From Helicoverpa zea (lineage: Eukaryota; Arthropoda; Insecta; Lepidoptera; Noctuidae): a stretch of 64,000 bases of DNA. The stretch is from the NCBI RefSeq assembly GCF_022581195.2, contig NC_061458.1:8308001-8372000 (forward strand), written 5' to 3'. The position numbers were made by a program, and so were the translations under genes. The first letter of the stretch is position 1. Each line of letters starts with the position of its first letter. Below the pieces are notes generated by a model. That model was not told where the DNA came from. It did no database searches and saw only the letters and a program-made list of their open reading frames with translations. Shown piece after piece: positions 1 through 12,600 of this stretch.

Positions 1-493
1 TTATACAGAGGCTGATTTATTTTACACCTGGTAAAGGGCTATTTTGTATAGTGTACTCTGTACAGATGATACATAAATAATCTTGTAAAAAATATCTCCG
101 CAACGGCACCTAAATCAAGCGGCTGAACCATTAAAACAGTAATAAACATTCATGACCTCATTTATTTCAAGCGTACCTACATTACAACGGTCGCAGTTTT
201 TTCGAAAACTGAAAAAATTATCAGACCAGACCAAAAAGTCTGGTCACTTTTTGGTCACCACCCTAGGCCTAGTTTCACTTTATGACGTGATTCTTTAAAT
301 AGTGTAATATTAAAACGCCTACCTAACTTTCGGAACTTTTGTCTTGTATTTAATCATAGAATCGTCTATATTGTCATTAATGACTTATCAGTTTTTCTAC
401 TGTTGTAAATATTGGTTTCAAGAGAAACCAATATTTTTATTGTATTTCATAAATTATTTGTACTAAAGTACCTATTATGAATAAATATATTAC
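1..493. other. intron sequence at left edge
   Basis: Downstream intron of the MAGUK gene after exon 8. AT-rich. Holds only a short local repeat around 225-260 (a gaccaga / tctggtc hairpin-like run). No exon found. Confidence 0.5.
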
Positions 494-648
494 CTTGGAT
501 ACATAGCATGTAAATCAGGATGTACGGGAACATGTCTGGTCCGAGGTGACATGGCGGCCGCCGCGTTGATCGCTCGAATGCGCGCGCGCAACCGCTCGTA
601 CTGCTCCGGTTGGTACTGCGCTGCTATCGTCACTGTCGCTCCTGAGTA
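494..648 (-). CDS. MAGUK exon 8: post-PDZ3 segment
   Basis: 51 codons plus 2 nt, acceptor CAAGCAG|TAC, donor CCAAG|GTAATA. Encodes YSGATVTIAAQYQPEQYERL and RARIRAINAAAAM, corresponding to the conserved 'AQYxPEEYxRFEA' segment after PDZ3 in DLG/PSD-95. Next exon lies beyond position 1. Confidence 0.8.
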
Positions 649-3600
649 CTGCTTGAGTTAACAGATAAAAAAGTTTTCATAAGTACCAAATATTGAATAA
701 TAAACTAATAGACTCATTTAAAAAATGTCCATAGAAAATCTCAAAAAATTGCATATTCATTTTTTTTATTGAAACAGAACCATTAATTAAACCAATTGAA
801 GATTCAAGTTCCCAATTACTAAACGTTTATACTCGATATGGAGAGAAAATTACGTGAATATTCATATGCAAATTCAATGTGATTGAATAAAAATAGACTG
901 GCTATATCCAAGAGCATGTATTTAGATACCTTCAGTGCAGCAGCCGCTTGTTCATGCGTAGCCCTTGTAAGGTCTCTGCCGTCGACACTGAGTATTCTGT
1001 CGCCTCTGTGCAGCATGCCGTATGCAGCTCCCCCCACCGACACCCCTGACACGAACACCCCACAAGCATCCTCGTCCGTACTCCCCTCCACCTCCCCACC
1101 TAAACCTCCCACGATGTCCATGCCGAGACGGGAACCCGAGCGAACGAGCCGGACCATGCGGACACATCTGGTCGCCAGCAAAAACACATATGAATATTTT
1201 TGATAAGAAAACTAATGCTGAAGCTGCTCTTCAGCTTTTTAAGAGTCAGCTTTTATAAATTACATAACTATATACTTTTGAAATATAGTAGCATCTACTG
1301 AAAAGGAACAGAAAAAATGTTGAGGCTAAAAGAATATAATACTTAAAAACATGTAAAACTTCGAAGCTTGAACAGAAGTCTGGTCTTTGAAAAACTGTAA
1401 TTAGTAACTTCAAAACGAAAGTTCTGAAAATGTTAAGGAATTACGAGATCTTAAGTCGTATTTTGCGGTTTTGCAGGAACAGCCAAAAGGAAGCTAAAGT
1501 TTCAATGTCCGAAACTTACTGTCTTTGTACAATAGTTGGCAGACTGATTAATATAATAAATCTTAGAATTGTGGTAGCACTTTTGAGAAGTTTTTGTTTT
1601 GGACTTTGTGTTGTTACTTGTTTCTCTTGTACAATGTAGGTGGAAATATATTTAGTACATGCTTTTGTTTTAATGGAACAACAATAAAATGCTTAAATGA
1701 AGTAAAATCACATTTCAATCAAAACTTTATAGCTTCGAAACGATAGCTAAAAATAACCTACAAACCTACCTAAATTAAGACAGTAGACACAAGATAAAAG
1801 AAAATCAATCTAAAGAGGCGGTGAGCAATTAAAACACACCAACTCGTAGTTACAGATTAAGATTAATTGGCCGTATAAAAGCCACTAATTAAGACAAAAT
1901 ATGTGAAAGCTGAGGCCGTTTGCCGAAACTCAATTTGAATAAAAATATCATCTACATAAAGCGAAATCTGTCTCAAAAAGATGTTTTATGATCAGCGAGC
2001 ATTTGGGTTGAGAAATTCGTGATATAAATCTTCCTCGTGAATGTAGGTTACCTTGAAATAGTGAAGGTAGTAGGGGTCAAAGTTACCTCGGTATTTCAGT
2101 CCGCTCCTCTTCCAATAGTTCGTGAAGTGTCGAACACGATGTTGCTTGCGTTTTAGCTGTACCGACAAAATGATCATTAGTTGCGTTTATTTCATCTTGT
2201 ACTCATAATAGATTTCCGTCGTTGAATATTGTAATTATTTTCAATTCTAATTCAATGCAATCTCTTGTTAATATGCAGATTTATAGTAATGACCATAATC
2301 ATACCAAGAGTTTGCACATTGGATTACTATTAAGCTGCTAACACGCATTGCATCTAATCTTTATTTAAGCAACCGTTCCACCAATATCGGGATTATATTT
2401 GCTATTACTAACGTAATTGATTTCGGTGATCATTTGGTAATGGAATATCGTGTAGGACACATACTTGAGTATAATGGGGCTGTCTTGGCGACGGGCGGGA
2501 CTGAGCCGGCGGGGAGGACAATGAGTGTGACTTGATCCCCTGTACTTCTTAACGCGGTCACTGCATGAGCGTGAGTTGCGCCAATTAGCGATGTTTCTAT
2601 ACCCTGTACAACAAAATATTTAGTCATATAATATGAGATTTGATACAAAACATCAGGCCCAAGTTCACCGCTAACATTATCGATAGTTTTAGTAGACCTA
2701 AATATAGATTCAACTGTTTGATGGCAAATAAAATGAGTACCAATTGCCACATGTCTGTCAAAATGCCATTCCACATTTGAACGGAATTTGAATGGCAATA
2801 CGAGTTGCAAACCGTGACGTCGATTTGCTAACTGAATTGAATTCACATACTGCAAAATGCAGTTAGACAAAAATGAAATCGGTTTTGAACCACTTTTCAC
2901 AAGTACAGATGATTTTAACAACAATTTGATTGGGGAGACTAATAACGCTTATTTTGAAGCACAAAACATAATTTAATATTAATTAAGAAAGTCACCTGTT
3001 CCTTAATTTGAATAAAAAAAATTAAATGAGTGAAATGAAATCAAATTACAGTTCAAATACTCACATCCTTATCCCTTACAGCCAAAATTTTATCGCCTAA
3101 TCTTAATCTGCCGTCATGGTGGGCGGCGCCACCGACAGCAATATGGGATACAAAGATACCTCCTCCTCCGGCTGCGTCATCAGCCCCGCCAGCTATGCCA
3201 AGACCTAGGCCTCGAACACCGCGCCAAAGTGTCACGACCCTAGGCCGACGGGCTCTTCGTACTCGCTAGTTGGAAAATACAATTTTTTTAATGTTGTTTC
3301 TGATGATTGCGAACATAGATGTAACAAAATAAACCGAATCGAAGAAGTTGAGAATGCATTATATATTTTGCAGCGCTTACACTGGCGGATTTTTGTAGCG
3401 CAAAACAAACCGAGCGTATATAAGCGTGACTCATTCTGAGCAACATTCATTTGGAAAAACTGACTGAAAAATCCGTTCATGCGAAAACGCTATTAGAGTA
3501 AAAACAACATAACAATGTAATAAAAAGAATTCGCTGGCTCAAGTGCATTACTCGTATAATAAAGAAAAAAATAGGAAAAATTAAAACGTTATTTCCGCGA

Positions 3601-6600
3601 GACAGAATTCAAAGTTGTCAAAATTATTACGATACAAAATTTTGTTTATAAAATAACTTTGCCGATGTAAAACCAACTTTGTAATATTAGTTTTGATAAA
3701 TTCAGTGTTTCCAATAATGTTTGAGTCAGCGATTTTTCAGTTGGCTCCACGCCAGGCATTACTTCGTCAGCTGTTACATCAGGTGGTACAATAGTTTCTC
3801 TACTGCATCCCTTGTTAAATCACCATTGATTGTCTATTGAATTTCTTGTATGCAGGCTTTTGTTAGTTTAATTGAGCAAGTAAGAAAAGAAAAAAAAAAG
3901 TATTTTGTACTGTTAACTGACACGTTGTGCAAAACAATTGTGGCTCTATTATGGTATTTCTTTGCAGGTATATGTAGTCCGCAATTAATATTGAACTTAC
4001 AAAAAATTAAGGAGTACACATAAACGAATGAAAAATATATAGGTACTATCTATAAAATGAAAATTGTTAGACAGTTAATCAAATAAGAACACTATTCTAA
4101 CAAGCATAAAGTTGAACTTACTAATCTAACGACGCTCCCAGCCTTTTGAAGAGCTTCAACCGCTATCGAATGCGGCGCGCCTTCTACTGAAACGTCGTTT
4201 ACCTGCAAAAATATAAGGCATTATTCACATGCAATGGTTTATTAAAGTATTATTATTAAAATGAAAGTTGATTAATATCGGTTAACTACTACAGTGTTCC
4301 GAATTATCTTTATCTTTATTTTTAAAGCATTTAGTGCCATTTAGAAACTTGTCTATGTGACTTAACCTTTACTGTCTCTAATGAAGCATATTAAACTGTG
4401 AATGCTTTGTACAAGAATACATAGACTTCAGATTTATGTACTGTATGATCTCTGAGCTATACTGATACTCTTACTCTGTAGTCTGTCAGTGTATCTATTA
4501 CAATGAAACAAACTTATAACTCAGACCTCTGTGGCGCAAAGGTCACCAAGCCGGACTGCCGAATCTGAGGTCCCGGGTTCGATTCCCGGTTCGATCGACA
4601 TTTGTGTGATGAACATGCTTGTTGGTCGTGGTCTGGGTGTTACAATATGTATTTATAAATATGTATATATGTAGCTATATGTAGTTTATCAGTTGTGTTA
4701 GCACCCATAACACAAGTTAATTAATAACTTACCATGGGGCTAACCAACCGTGTGTGAAAAGGTGTCCCGACATTATTTATTTATTATTATCTTGTATGTC
4801 TCTACCAGACCTCGGGACTATAGAGTCCCGGATTTTTGGGAGGCGAACGTGGGGCCGAAGCCAACACGCTGAAGCCCTTTTGAGACAACTTTAATGAAAT
4901 GGTGACACAAAACCGACAATTATCCCTGTATACACTATAGAAATGTACCCAAGGACAATCCCCGGTTCTGTGCTAAACTATTGCTAACTATGGATGAAAA
5001 CTACTTGGGCTATTGTGATGGGATGCTAGTGGACTAGGAATGGGGAAACTACGGGAACTATGGCACCTGCCGATAACAATGTAATAAATACACGTAAAAA
5101 TGGCAGGTGGAGACTCGCCAACTCACTTACTGGGCCCCCGGGAATCAGTCGCTAAATCGCAACAAGGGGGCAACAGGTACATGAGCGGCTGAAGGGTGAG
5201 GATACCTCGGCGGACTTTAAACGCAGATCACGCGCTCCCTGTGGGTCCAGCATCACCGGCCCACTCGCCACTTACCACGAGGCACCTACCCTCCGAGCGG
5301 GCTGCTAACCCTACTCTAGCGACTCCACTCTGGCCGGCCGGTGAAGGCAAGCCAAGAGGCGGGAGACCTATCCCCCGTCATGCTTCACTCCGGCAGGCCG
5401 GAGATGGGGGACAGTATACTCTCCCTGGAGCACTCGGATATATAGCCCCGCGGGGTCGCTACTCCCCGTCATCCGCCTCAGATGCCCTGCGGGGCTTATT
5501 ATTATTTATTACTTATAACTCAGTACGGCTTGACTCGCATCTGGCGCAACTCGAGGTGGAACTTGGGAAGATTAGGTGGCACATATTAGGGTTATGTGAA
5601 GTTCGAAGAGAGGGGGAGGACACCATAACCCTCGAATCAGGTCACCTAATGTACTTCCGAGAGGGAGACCAACAATCCCAAGGTGGCGTTGGGTTTCTGG
5701 TTAATAAGTCCCTAGCTGATAACGTTGTGGAGGTGTCTAGTGTGTCGAACAGGGTAGCGTACCTTATCATAAAGCTCACCGACAGGTATAGCCTCAAGGT
5801 AGTGCAAGTGTACGCACCGACCTCGACACATTCAGACGATGAAGTGGAGGATATGTTTGATGATATATCAAGGGCCCTCCACTTCACTACAAAGACCCAT
5901 TACACCGTTGTCATGGGGGACTTTAACGCTAAAGTGGGAGTACAGATTTGCGGCGAATCGGCAGTAGGATCCCATGGATTTGGAAGCAGGAATCATAGGG
6001 GGCAAATGCTCGTCAACTTCCTTGAACGCGAGGGGCTCTTTTTGATGAACTCCTTTTTCAAAAAGCAGCCCCAAAGGAAGTGGACGTGGCAAAGCCCCGA
6101 CACTATGACTAAAAATGAGATTGACTTCATCATGACGAACAAGAAGCACATATTCAGAGACGTCTCCGTGATCAATAGGTTTAATACCGGTAGCGATCAC
6201 CGACTTGTCCGAGGCTCTCTGAATATCAACTTCAAGGCCGAACGTTTCCGTCTGATGAAGGCCAGGCTCCGACCAACACTGCTCCAAACCATGACAGGAT
6301 CCGAAACGTTCCAGTCAAATCTGGAGAACCGATTTGCCGCCGTGGAAACCACAACAGACGTTAACCAGAACCACGAATATGTGGTTCGGATCCTCAGGGA
6401 GGAAGGTTCGAGATTCTGTAACATGCAGCGTAAGGGCAAGAAATCGAAGCTTTCGGAAGAGACATTAGGGCTTATGAAGAAACGACGTGAAAACTCGCCT
6501 GTCACTTCGTCAGCTAAGCGGGCTCTAAACCAAGAGATCAACAAGCACGTACGACGCGACCTCCGGTGCTCCAATACTCTTGACATTGAAAGAGCAATTG

Positions 6601-9600
6601 AGCTGAATCGGGGGTCAAAGGTGTTCGTACAATCTCTTGGAAGAAGCCACTTGACGAAGCTGACCACAACAAGTGGAGAAGTCGTTTCTTCGGTGCCGGC
6701 AGTCCTTTCGGAAGTGGAAAATTTCTATGGCCGGTTATACGCATCGCATGCATCTCGACCTGATCCCGGAAATGAGGATTCTAGAGCCACATTAACACGC
6801 CATTTCACCGAAGACCTGCCAGAAGTCAGCAGTGGCGAAATCGAGATCGCTCTGAGACAGCTCAAAAATGGAAAAGCCCCTGGCGAGGATGGCATTACAA
6901 CAGAGCTTTTAAAAGCAGGAGGTAAGCCCGTACTGGGGGAGCTCCAGAAGCTTTTTAATGCCGTCCTGTTTGAAGGGAGAACTCCAGAGGCGTGGAGTAG
7001 GAGTGTTGTCGTCCTGTTCTTCAAAAAGGGAGACAAAACCCAGTTGAAGAACTATCGACCCATTTCCCTCCTAAGCCACGTATATAAGCTGTTCTCAAGA
7101 GTGATCACGAACCGACTTGCGCGAAGACTCGACGAATTCCAACCACCGGAGCAGGCTGGGTTTCGGAGCGGATACGGCACTATAGACCACATCCACACAG
7201 TGCGGCAGATTATACAGAAGACCGAAGAGTATAATCAGCCCCTGTGTCTAGCATTTGTGGACTATGAGAAGGCCTTTGACTCGGTTGAAATCTGGTCTGT
7301 TCTGGAGTCCCTGCAGCGTTGTCAAGTAGATTGGCGATACATCCAAGTGATGAGATGTCTCTACGAAGCCGCTACAATGTCCGTCCAAGTACAGAATCAG
7401 CAAACAAGGCCCATACCGTTGCATCGAGGAGTGAGACAAGGGGATGTTATTTCCCCGAAACTGTTCACTAATGCAATGGAGGATATGTTCAAAACGCTGA
7501 ACTGGAAAGGACGCGGCATCAACATCAATGGCGAACACATCTCTCACTTGCGATTTGCTGACGATATCGTCATCATGGCGGAAACGCTGCAGGACCTACA
7601 ACAGATGCTGAACGACCTGGCTGAATCTTCTCTACGCATCGGCCTACGGATGAACTTGGACAAAACCAAGGTCATGTTCAATGAACATGTTCTACCGGAA
7701 CCGATTGCGATACACGGCGCCGTTCTCGAAGTTGTTCGGAAATATGTATACCTCGGGCAGACATTGCAGTTAGGTAGAAACAACTTTGAGGACGAGGTGA
7801 ATAGGAGAATTCAGTTGGGTTGGGCTGCATTTGGGAAGCTACGTCGAGTCCTAACATCGTCGATCCCACAGTGCCTAAAGACAAAAGTCTTTAATCAGTG
7901 CGTCCTACCTGTCATGACTTACGGAGCCGAAACGTGGACACTGACGGTACGGCTGGTCCACAAGTTTAAAGTCGCTCAGCGGGCTATGGAAAGGGCTATG
8001 CTCGGCGTTTCTCTGAGGGATCGCATCAGAAATGAGGTAATCCGTCAGAGAACCAAGGTCATCGACATAGCCTATCGAATCAGCAAGCTGAAGTGGCAGT
8101 GGGCTGGCCATATTAGCCGAAGAACCGATAACCGTTGGGGTAAACGAGTTCTAGAGTGGAGACCGCGCCTCGGCAAACGTAGTGTAGGACGTCCTCAGGC
8201 ACGGTGGAGTGATGACTTGCGCAAGACGGCTGGCAGGAGCTGGATGCGAGAAGCCGAAAATCGATCTCAGTGGCGTGCACTTGGAGAGGCCTATGTCCAG
8301 CAGTGGACTGCGATAGGCTGATGATGATAACTCAGTATACCTACTGGCCAATGCTCGCGAAGTCCCGAATCAATGCCAAAGGTAGGTACTGTCGATTCCC
8401 TGTTCCTGGTCCGGGCAATAACGTCATTGATTGACGCGATATTGAAAATGGTGTTTATGCTCGTGTACGTCACACATACAAGACCTTACACTTATGCCAC
8501 CAGCAAATTATGGTGGCAGTACAATGTATCGTCAGATTCATGACGTTACGAAAACATACCTACTGAGTTTTATTTCGGATGACACGCGTGCATTGTATTT
8601 ATAATTTAAAACAGTCCAACAGTCAAAACCAGAAATACTTTTGGCATGGTCCACGAATTTTCAATAATAAAATGAATGCTATGAATTTGCCTAATTTAAA
8701 TTCATACCGCGGTATGGTATTTGAACATTGAGCAAATAGCACAGTCCGATTTATTCTTGTATATCATGGTAATTACTGAACATTTGTCTGAATAATATCT
8801 AGATTGATAAAATAACAATTTGAATGCAAACTACACGAATCATTATTTGGTATGATACACATGAAAATATTATTAAATCTGTCATTTGTTGAATATTTTT
8901 CATCCTTTATTTTAACTTTGATAATAATTATGATATTTCAATTAATTTATGCATTCAAAATAAATAGCTATACTAAATATTAAAATAAACAACAAATAAA
9001 TCTATAACCCAATCGAGTAATTCGTCAATAAAAACATTTCAACCGCCAATTTTCACCGAAATAAACATAGATCATAATAGTTCTAGTTACGAGTGATAAA
9101 CAACCGACAATTCACACACGTCTCCGCAATCTACATAGTAAACTTGTTAGTAATATTACCATAATTACACAGTTTAATCTGACATAGTTTAAACACTATA
9201 ATTACAGTATTGGGGTAGCTTCTTATCTGCTAGTAAAATTTATTAGGTAACTTACTATAGTAAGTTCGAAAACTTAGGACAAATTCGCACTCGGTAAACT
9301 TAGATATAAAAAGGTTCGGTAGGTAAATAAAATACAAAATCTAAACATTCTAAACAAACCCTGTATTGTTTGGTATCATAATTTCGTGGTTCCTGTTTTT
9401 TTTTTAATAAAAAAAGATGACACATGGCAAGCCAATTAACAAAGTATTAATTCACTCAGTCATGTTAAAACTATTGAAACGGGATGAATGCAAAATAGAA
9501 GTTTTTTTTGCTGTTTTTGCGATTTTTTATGTCATTCGCAATTTCATAGAACAAAGAGTGAAATTATTATGTATTGTTTGGTTGCAAACACAACTATCAG

Positions 9601-12600
9601 TGTTTCGGGATTTCAATTACTTTTATTACCCTAATATAAAAGAAAAACAGATGAGTTTCATTTACATATTTTTGAATACAATTTATAAAGGTTTATTCAA
9701 CCGTTATCAAAACAAACAACCATGTATTTTTCGACGTAAGTTTCTTGTAATATTTGAGATGAAAATCACTTGACAGAATTAAACTTTGTTAAATGAACAT
9801 TTTACATCACCTTCATAATTACAATATCAACAGCTAGGATCGGATTTACTTTAGAAGTGCCATGAAAATTAACCTTTACGAAGTTAGGTCGACTCTTAAT
9901 AGCCATATCTGAGCTTCGCGACAGTAACATAAAGTACGGCTATTCGCTTTAATCTGTTGCTGTTAATCTGCCCCTTTATTGCTCCTAGTTCTATCATAAG
10001 TCACTTTGAAACAACGGGACAGTTTTATCATTTATTTATGAGAGCGCAGAGTTTGCTATCAAACAGGAAAATGAGGTCAGTAAACAGGTTAGCATCCTGA
10101 GTACCTGTAAATTATGTATTCGAGTCACACTTAATTATATTCAAACAAACAAAATTATTCCACGACCAGTTTTAAGATTAATGGCAGGAAAGTAATTAGA
10201 ATTTCTTTAGTTCATCTTCCCCCGAGCCTTTTCCTAACTAAGGTGGTGTCGGCTTCCAGTCTAACCTACCAGTGTCTTACAAGGAGCGGTAGTGACTGCC
10301 TATCTGACCTCCTCAACCCAGTTTCCTATACCCTTTGGTAGGACTGTTTGTCAGACTAGCTGGCTTCTGACTACTCATAACGACTGCCAAAGATGTTCAA
10401 TGATAGGCGGGACTTATAGTTTAACGTGTCCTTTAAAACACAATTAAAATTATACTTCCTTTCGTTATGGTAGTAAATGTTTACATGATATCTTACAAAT
10501 TGGATACAGGGACTGACATAATTTATTGTAGCTTTATCATTTTTACGTAAAAATCTTTTGTGCTCTTTTCCTTTGTTCTGTCGCGGAAATAACCGGCACA
10601 GAGTGTATTTCCCGGAAATTGATTCCGACAATTACATAATTTACTGTCACAAGCTCTGAGTAAGACTGGTTTAATTGAATAAGCAACTTGTGAACCGGAT
10701 AAACAGCCTTTATTACGTAGATTTACGGGGATATTATATGAAATCACTATGTAAACTAATAGTTAAAATATATCTATTAAATCTGAATTAGTCAGAAAAG
10801 AAAAGTTTTAGTTTTCCCTCTAATTTCAATATAACTTAGGTGGCAACAACCAATTAATTATAATAATGCCTATTTATATTCTGAAAGCTCACAATTTGTT
10901 CTTTCAATTCTAGAAGCCTTAGTAAATTCCGGACATTAATTTTCCACCAATTATCATGCCTTTGTTGTAGAATACAATTCTTATTATAGCCTAGATCTTT
11001 CATTTGTTTGAGGTACTAAGAGTATTCCTGAGATTTTATAATTGTTCTCATTCCAATCTCTAGAAAGGAAATGTAGTAAGTATCTCCATCAGTTTCTTTA
11101 TTGATTCATTTTTATAAATGAAAATAATACGTTATAGAAATGAAAAACGAGTTACATGATTATATAACAGAAAAACCACATAGGAAGTGTTGTGTATGGG
11201 CGCTTTGGGGTTGTCTTTTGCTTTTGAAGTTCAAAAAGAGCTGATTTTGGCAACCTAATTTGAATAAACATTTTTTTGAGTTTGAAATTGAGCAGCAAAT
11301 CCGACACAACAGTGAAAGGTTCTCTACAAAGTGATCGACTTCTGAAAATAGCTTGAACTAAAACTATTGTACCTATGATGAATAATAATGTCTAAAGGCC
11401 TAAAATATTATCTATTTTGTTACAAGTTTGTGGTAAACCCCCTGATCCATCAAAATAAATGTGTTAAACCGGCGTACCCTCTCTTATACATACACATGGT
11501 AGTTATGTAGTAAGAGGGCGTGTTCTATTTTTAACGTAGAACCACAAGGCTTTTACAAAGGTCCGTGAAAGGCGTGTGGTTTATTAAGGTAAATTATTTT
11601 ACGATGGCATTTACGAACGAAAACACGTGGACATTTTGTAGGCTCTTTTGAGGTCACCTGTAGAGTTCACTGTTCAGTTTTTTAAACCTTCGTTTCTTTT
11701 TCATTGGTTAATAACAAATGGTTCAATGCACAATTAAAATCGATTGGTTCAAAGTATATTTTCCTAATAAAGATTATTTCTTTAATATACTTAATTGTTT
11801 TTAAATACTTGTATAATTATATAATTGTCTTTCTTATAACAAGCCTACTTTTTCTACCGTGATAAATTAAAAATTCTTTCTTTTTTGCGTACTATTTTCA
11901 ATTTATTAACAAACTTTTATAAAAGCTAAGGAGTCTTATAAAAGTTATTTAGGTGTTAATTTCAAACGAAGTGAAATCAGCCGTGATTGTGGATATTTCA
12001 AATTTATAATATAAAGTAAGTAATGTTATTGCTATTTGAAAAAGGTACACAATAAACCTATACTCTTTACCTTAAAATAAAGTTAAGCTCGTGGTATGAA
12101 AATCGGATTGAAAATATGATAATAAGATAATACCCCACAAATATGGCGACCATGAACACAAAAGCGAAGTACCTTTCAGATATTGGCAATTTCGTAAATA
12201 TTGACTGAACACAACTAATCCACCTATTACAGTTAACGTCAGGATCGCTGTCACTCCTCACCGATCCTCACGAAACATTTATACAAGGTGTTGATTTGCA
12301 TTTGTGCCATACTTCTGGAGGAGGACATAAAATACGTAAATAATCGATTGGAATTACAGTAGACGGGAAACATTTAATATGCACTGCTTTTTTTGTCATT
12401 GTAATGTCGTAGTATTTCAGAAATAATCCAATTTTATGAATGAAATTAATGAATAATCGTTGCGTATGCTTTGTGTTTGCGTTTGTGTGAGGGAGCAGCA
12501 CGGTTTTGAGGCCAGTAACATACACGCTTAGTTTGAAAACGGGTAGGTGACATTGACGAATTTCCGAAAAAAAATTAAAATAAAAAATTTTCGTACCAAT

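Larger units (their letters stand above)
4525..8326 (+). mobile_element. RTE-type LINE, nearly full length, with a SINE nested at its 5' end
   Basis: A 9-bp direct repeat, ataactcag (4516-4524 and 8327-8335), flanks the block and looks like the target-site duplication. The LINE 5' region resumes near 4809 with cctcgggactatagag, a GC-richer leader, followed by the pol ORF. It ends in a TGATGATG tail, typical of RTE elements. The element sits in a MAGUK intron in antisense orientation. Confidence 0.75.

Noticed and set aside
494..1167. Scribble (LAP) PDZ domains
   Set aside because: First impression from the PDZ loops. The order PDZ1-PDZ2-linker-PDZ3 and the AQYQPEQYERL segment after PDZ3 fit DLG better.
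952..1258. Plus- and other-frame ORFs over the PDZ3 exon
   Set aside because: Shadows of a GC-rich coding exon on the minus strand.
1992..2177. Longer 61-codon minus frame as the linker exon
   Set aside because: It breaks phase with both neighbouring exons. The shorter frame ending at 2087 closes the gene.
4530..4605. tRNA gene
   Set aside because: A and B boxes are present but the acceptor stem does not pair and the sequence runs into a SINE body with target duplication.
5642..8351. Several antisense ORFs over the RTE pol gene
   Set aside because: Shadow frames of a long coding sequence; no family resemblance.
9417..9773. 118-aa plus ORF
   Set aside because: TTG start, low-complexity Phe/Ile/Lys composition, no splice or promoter context.
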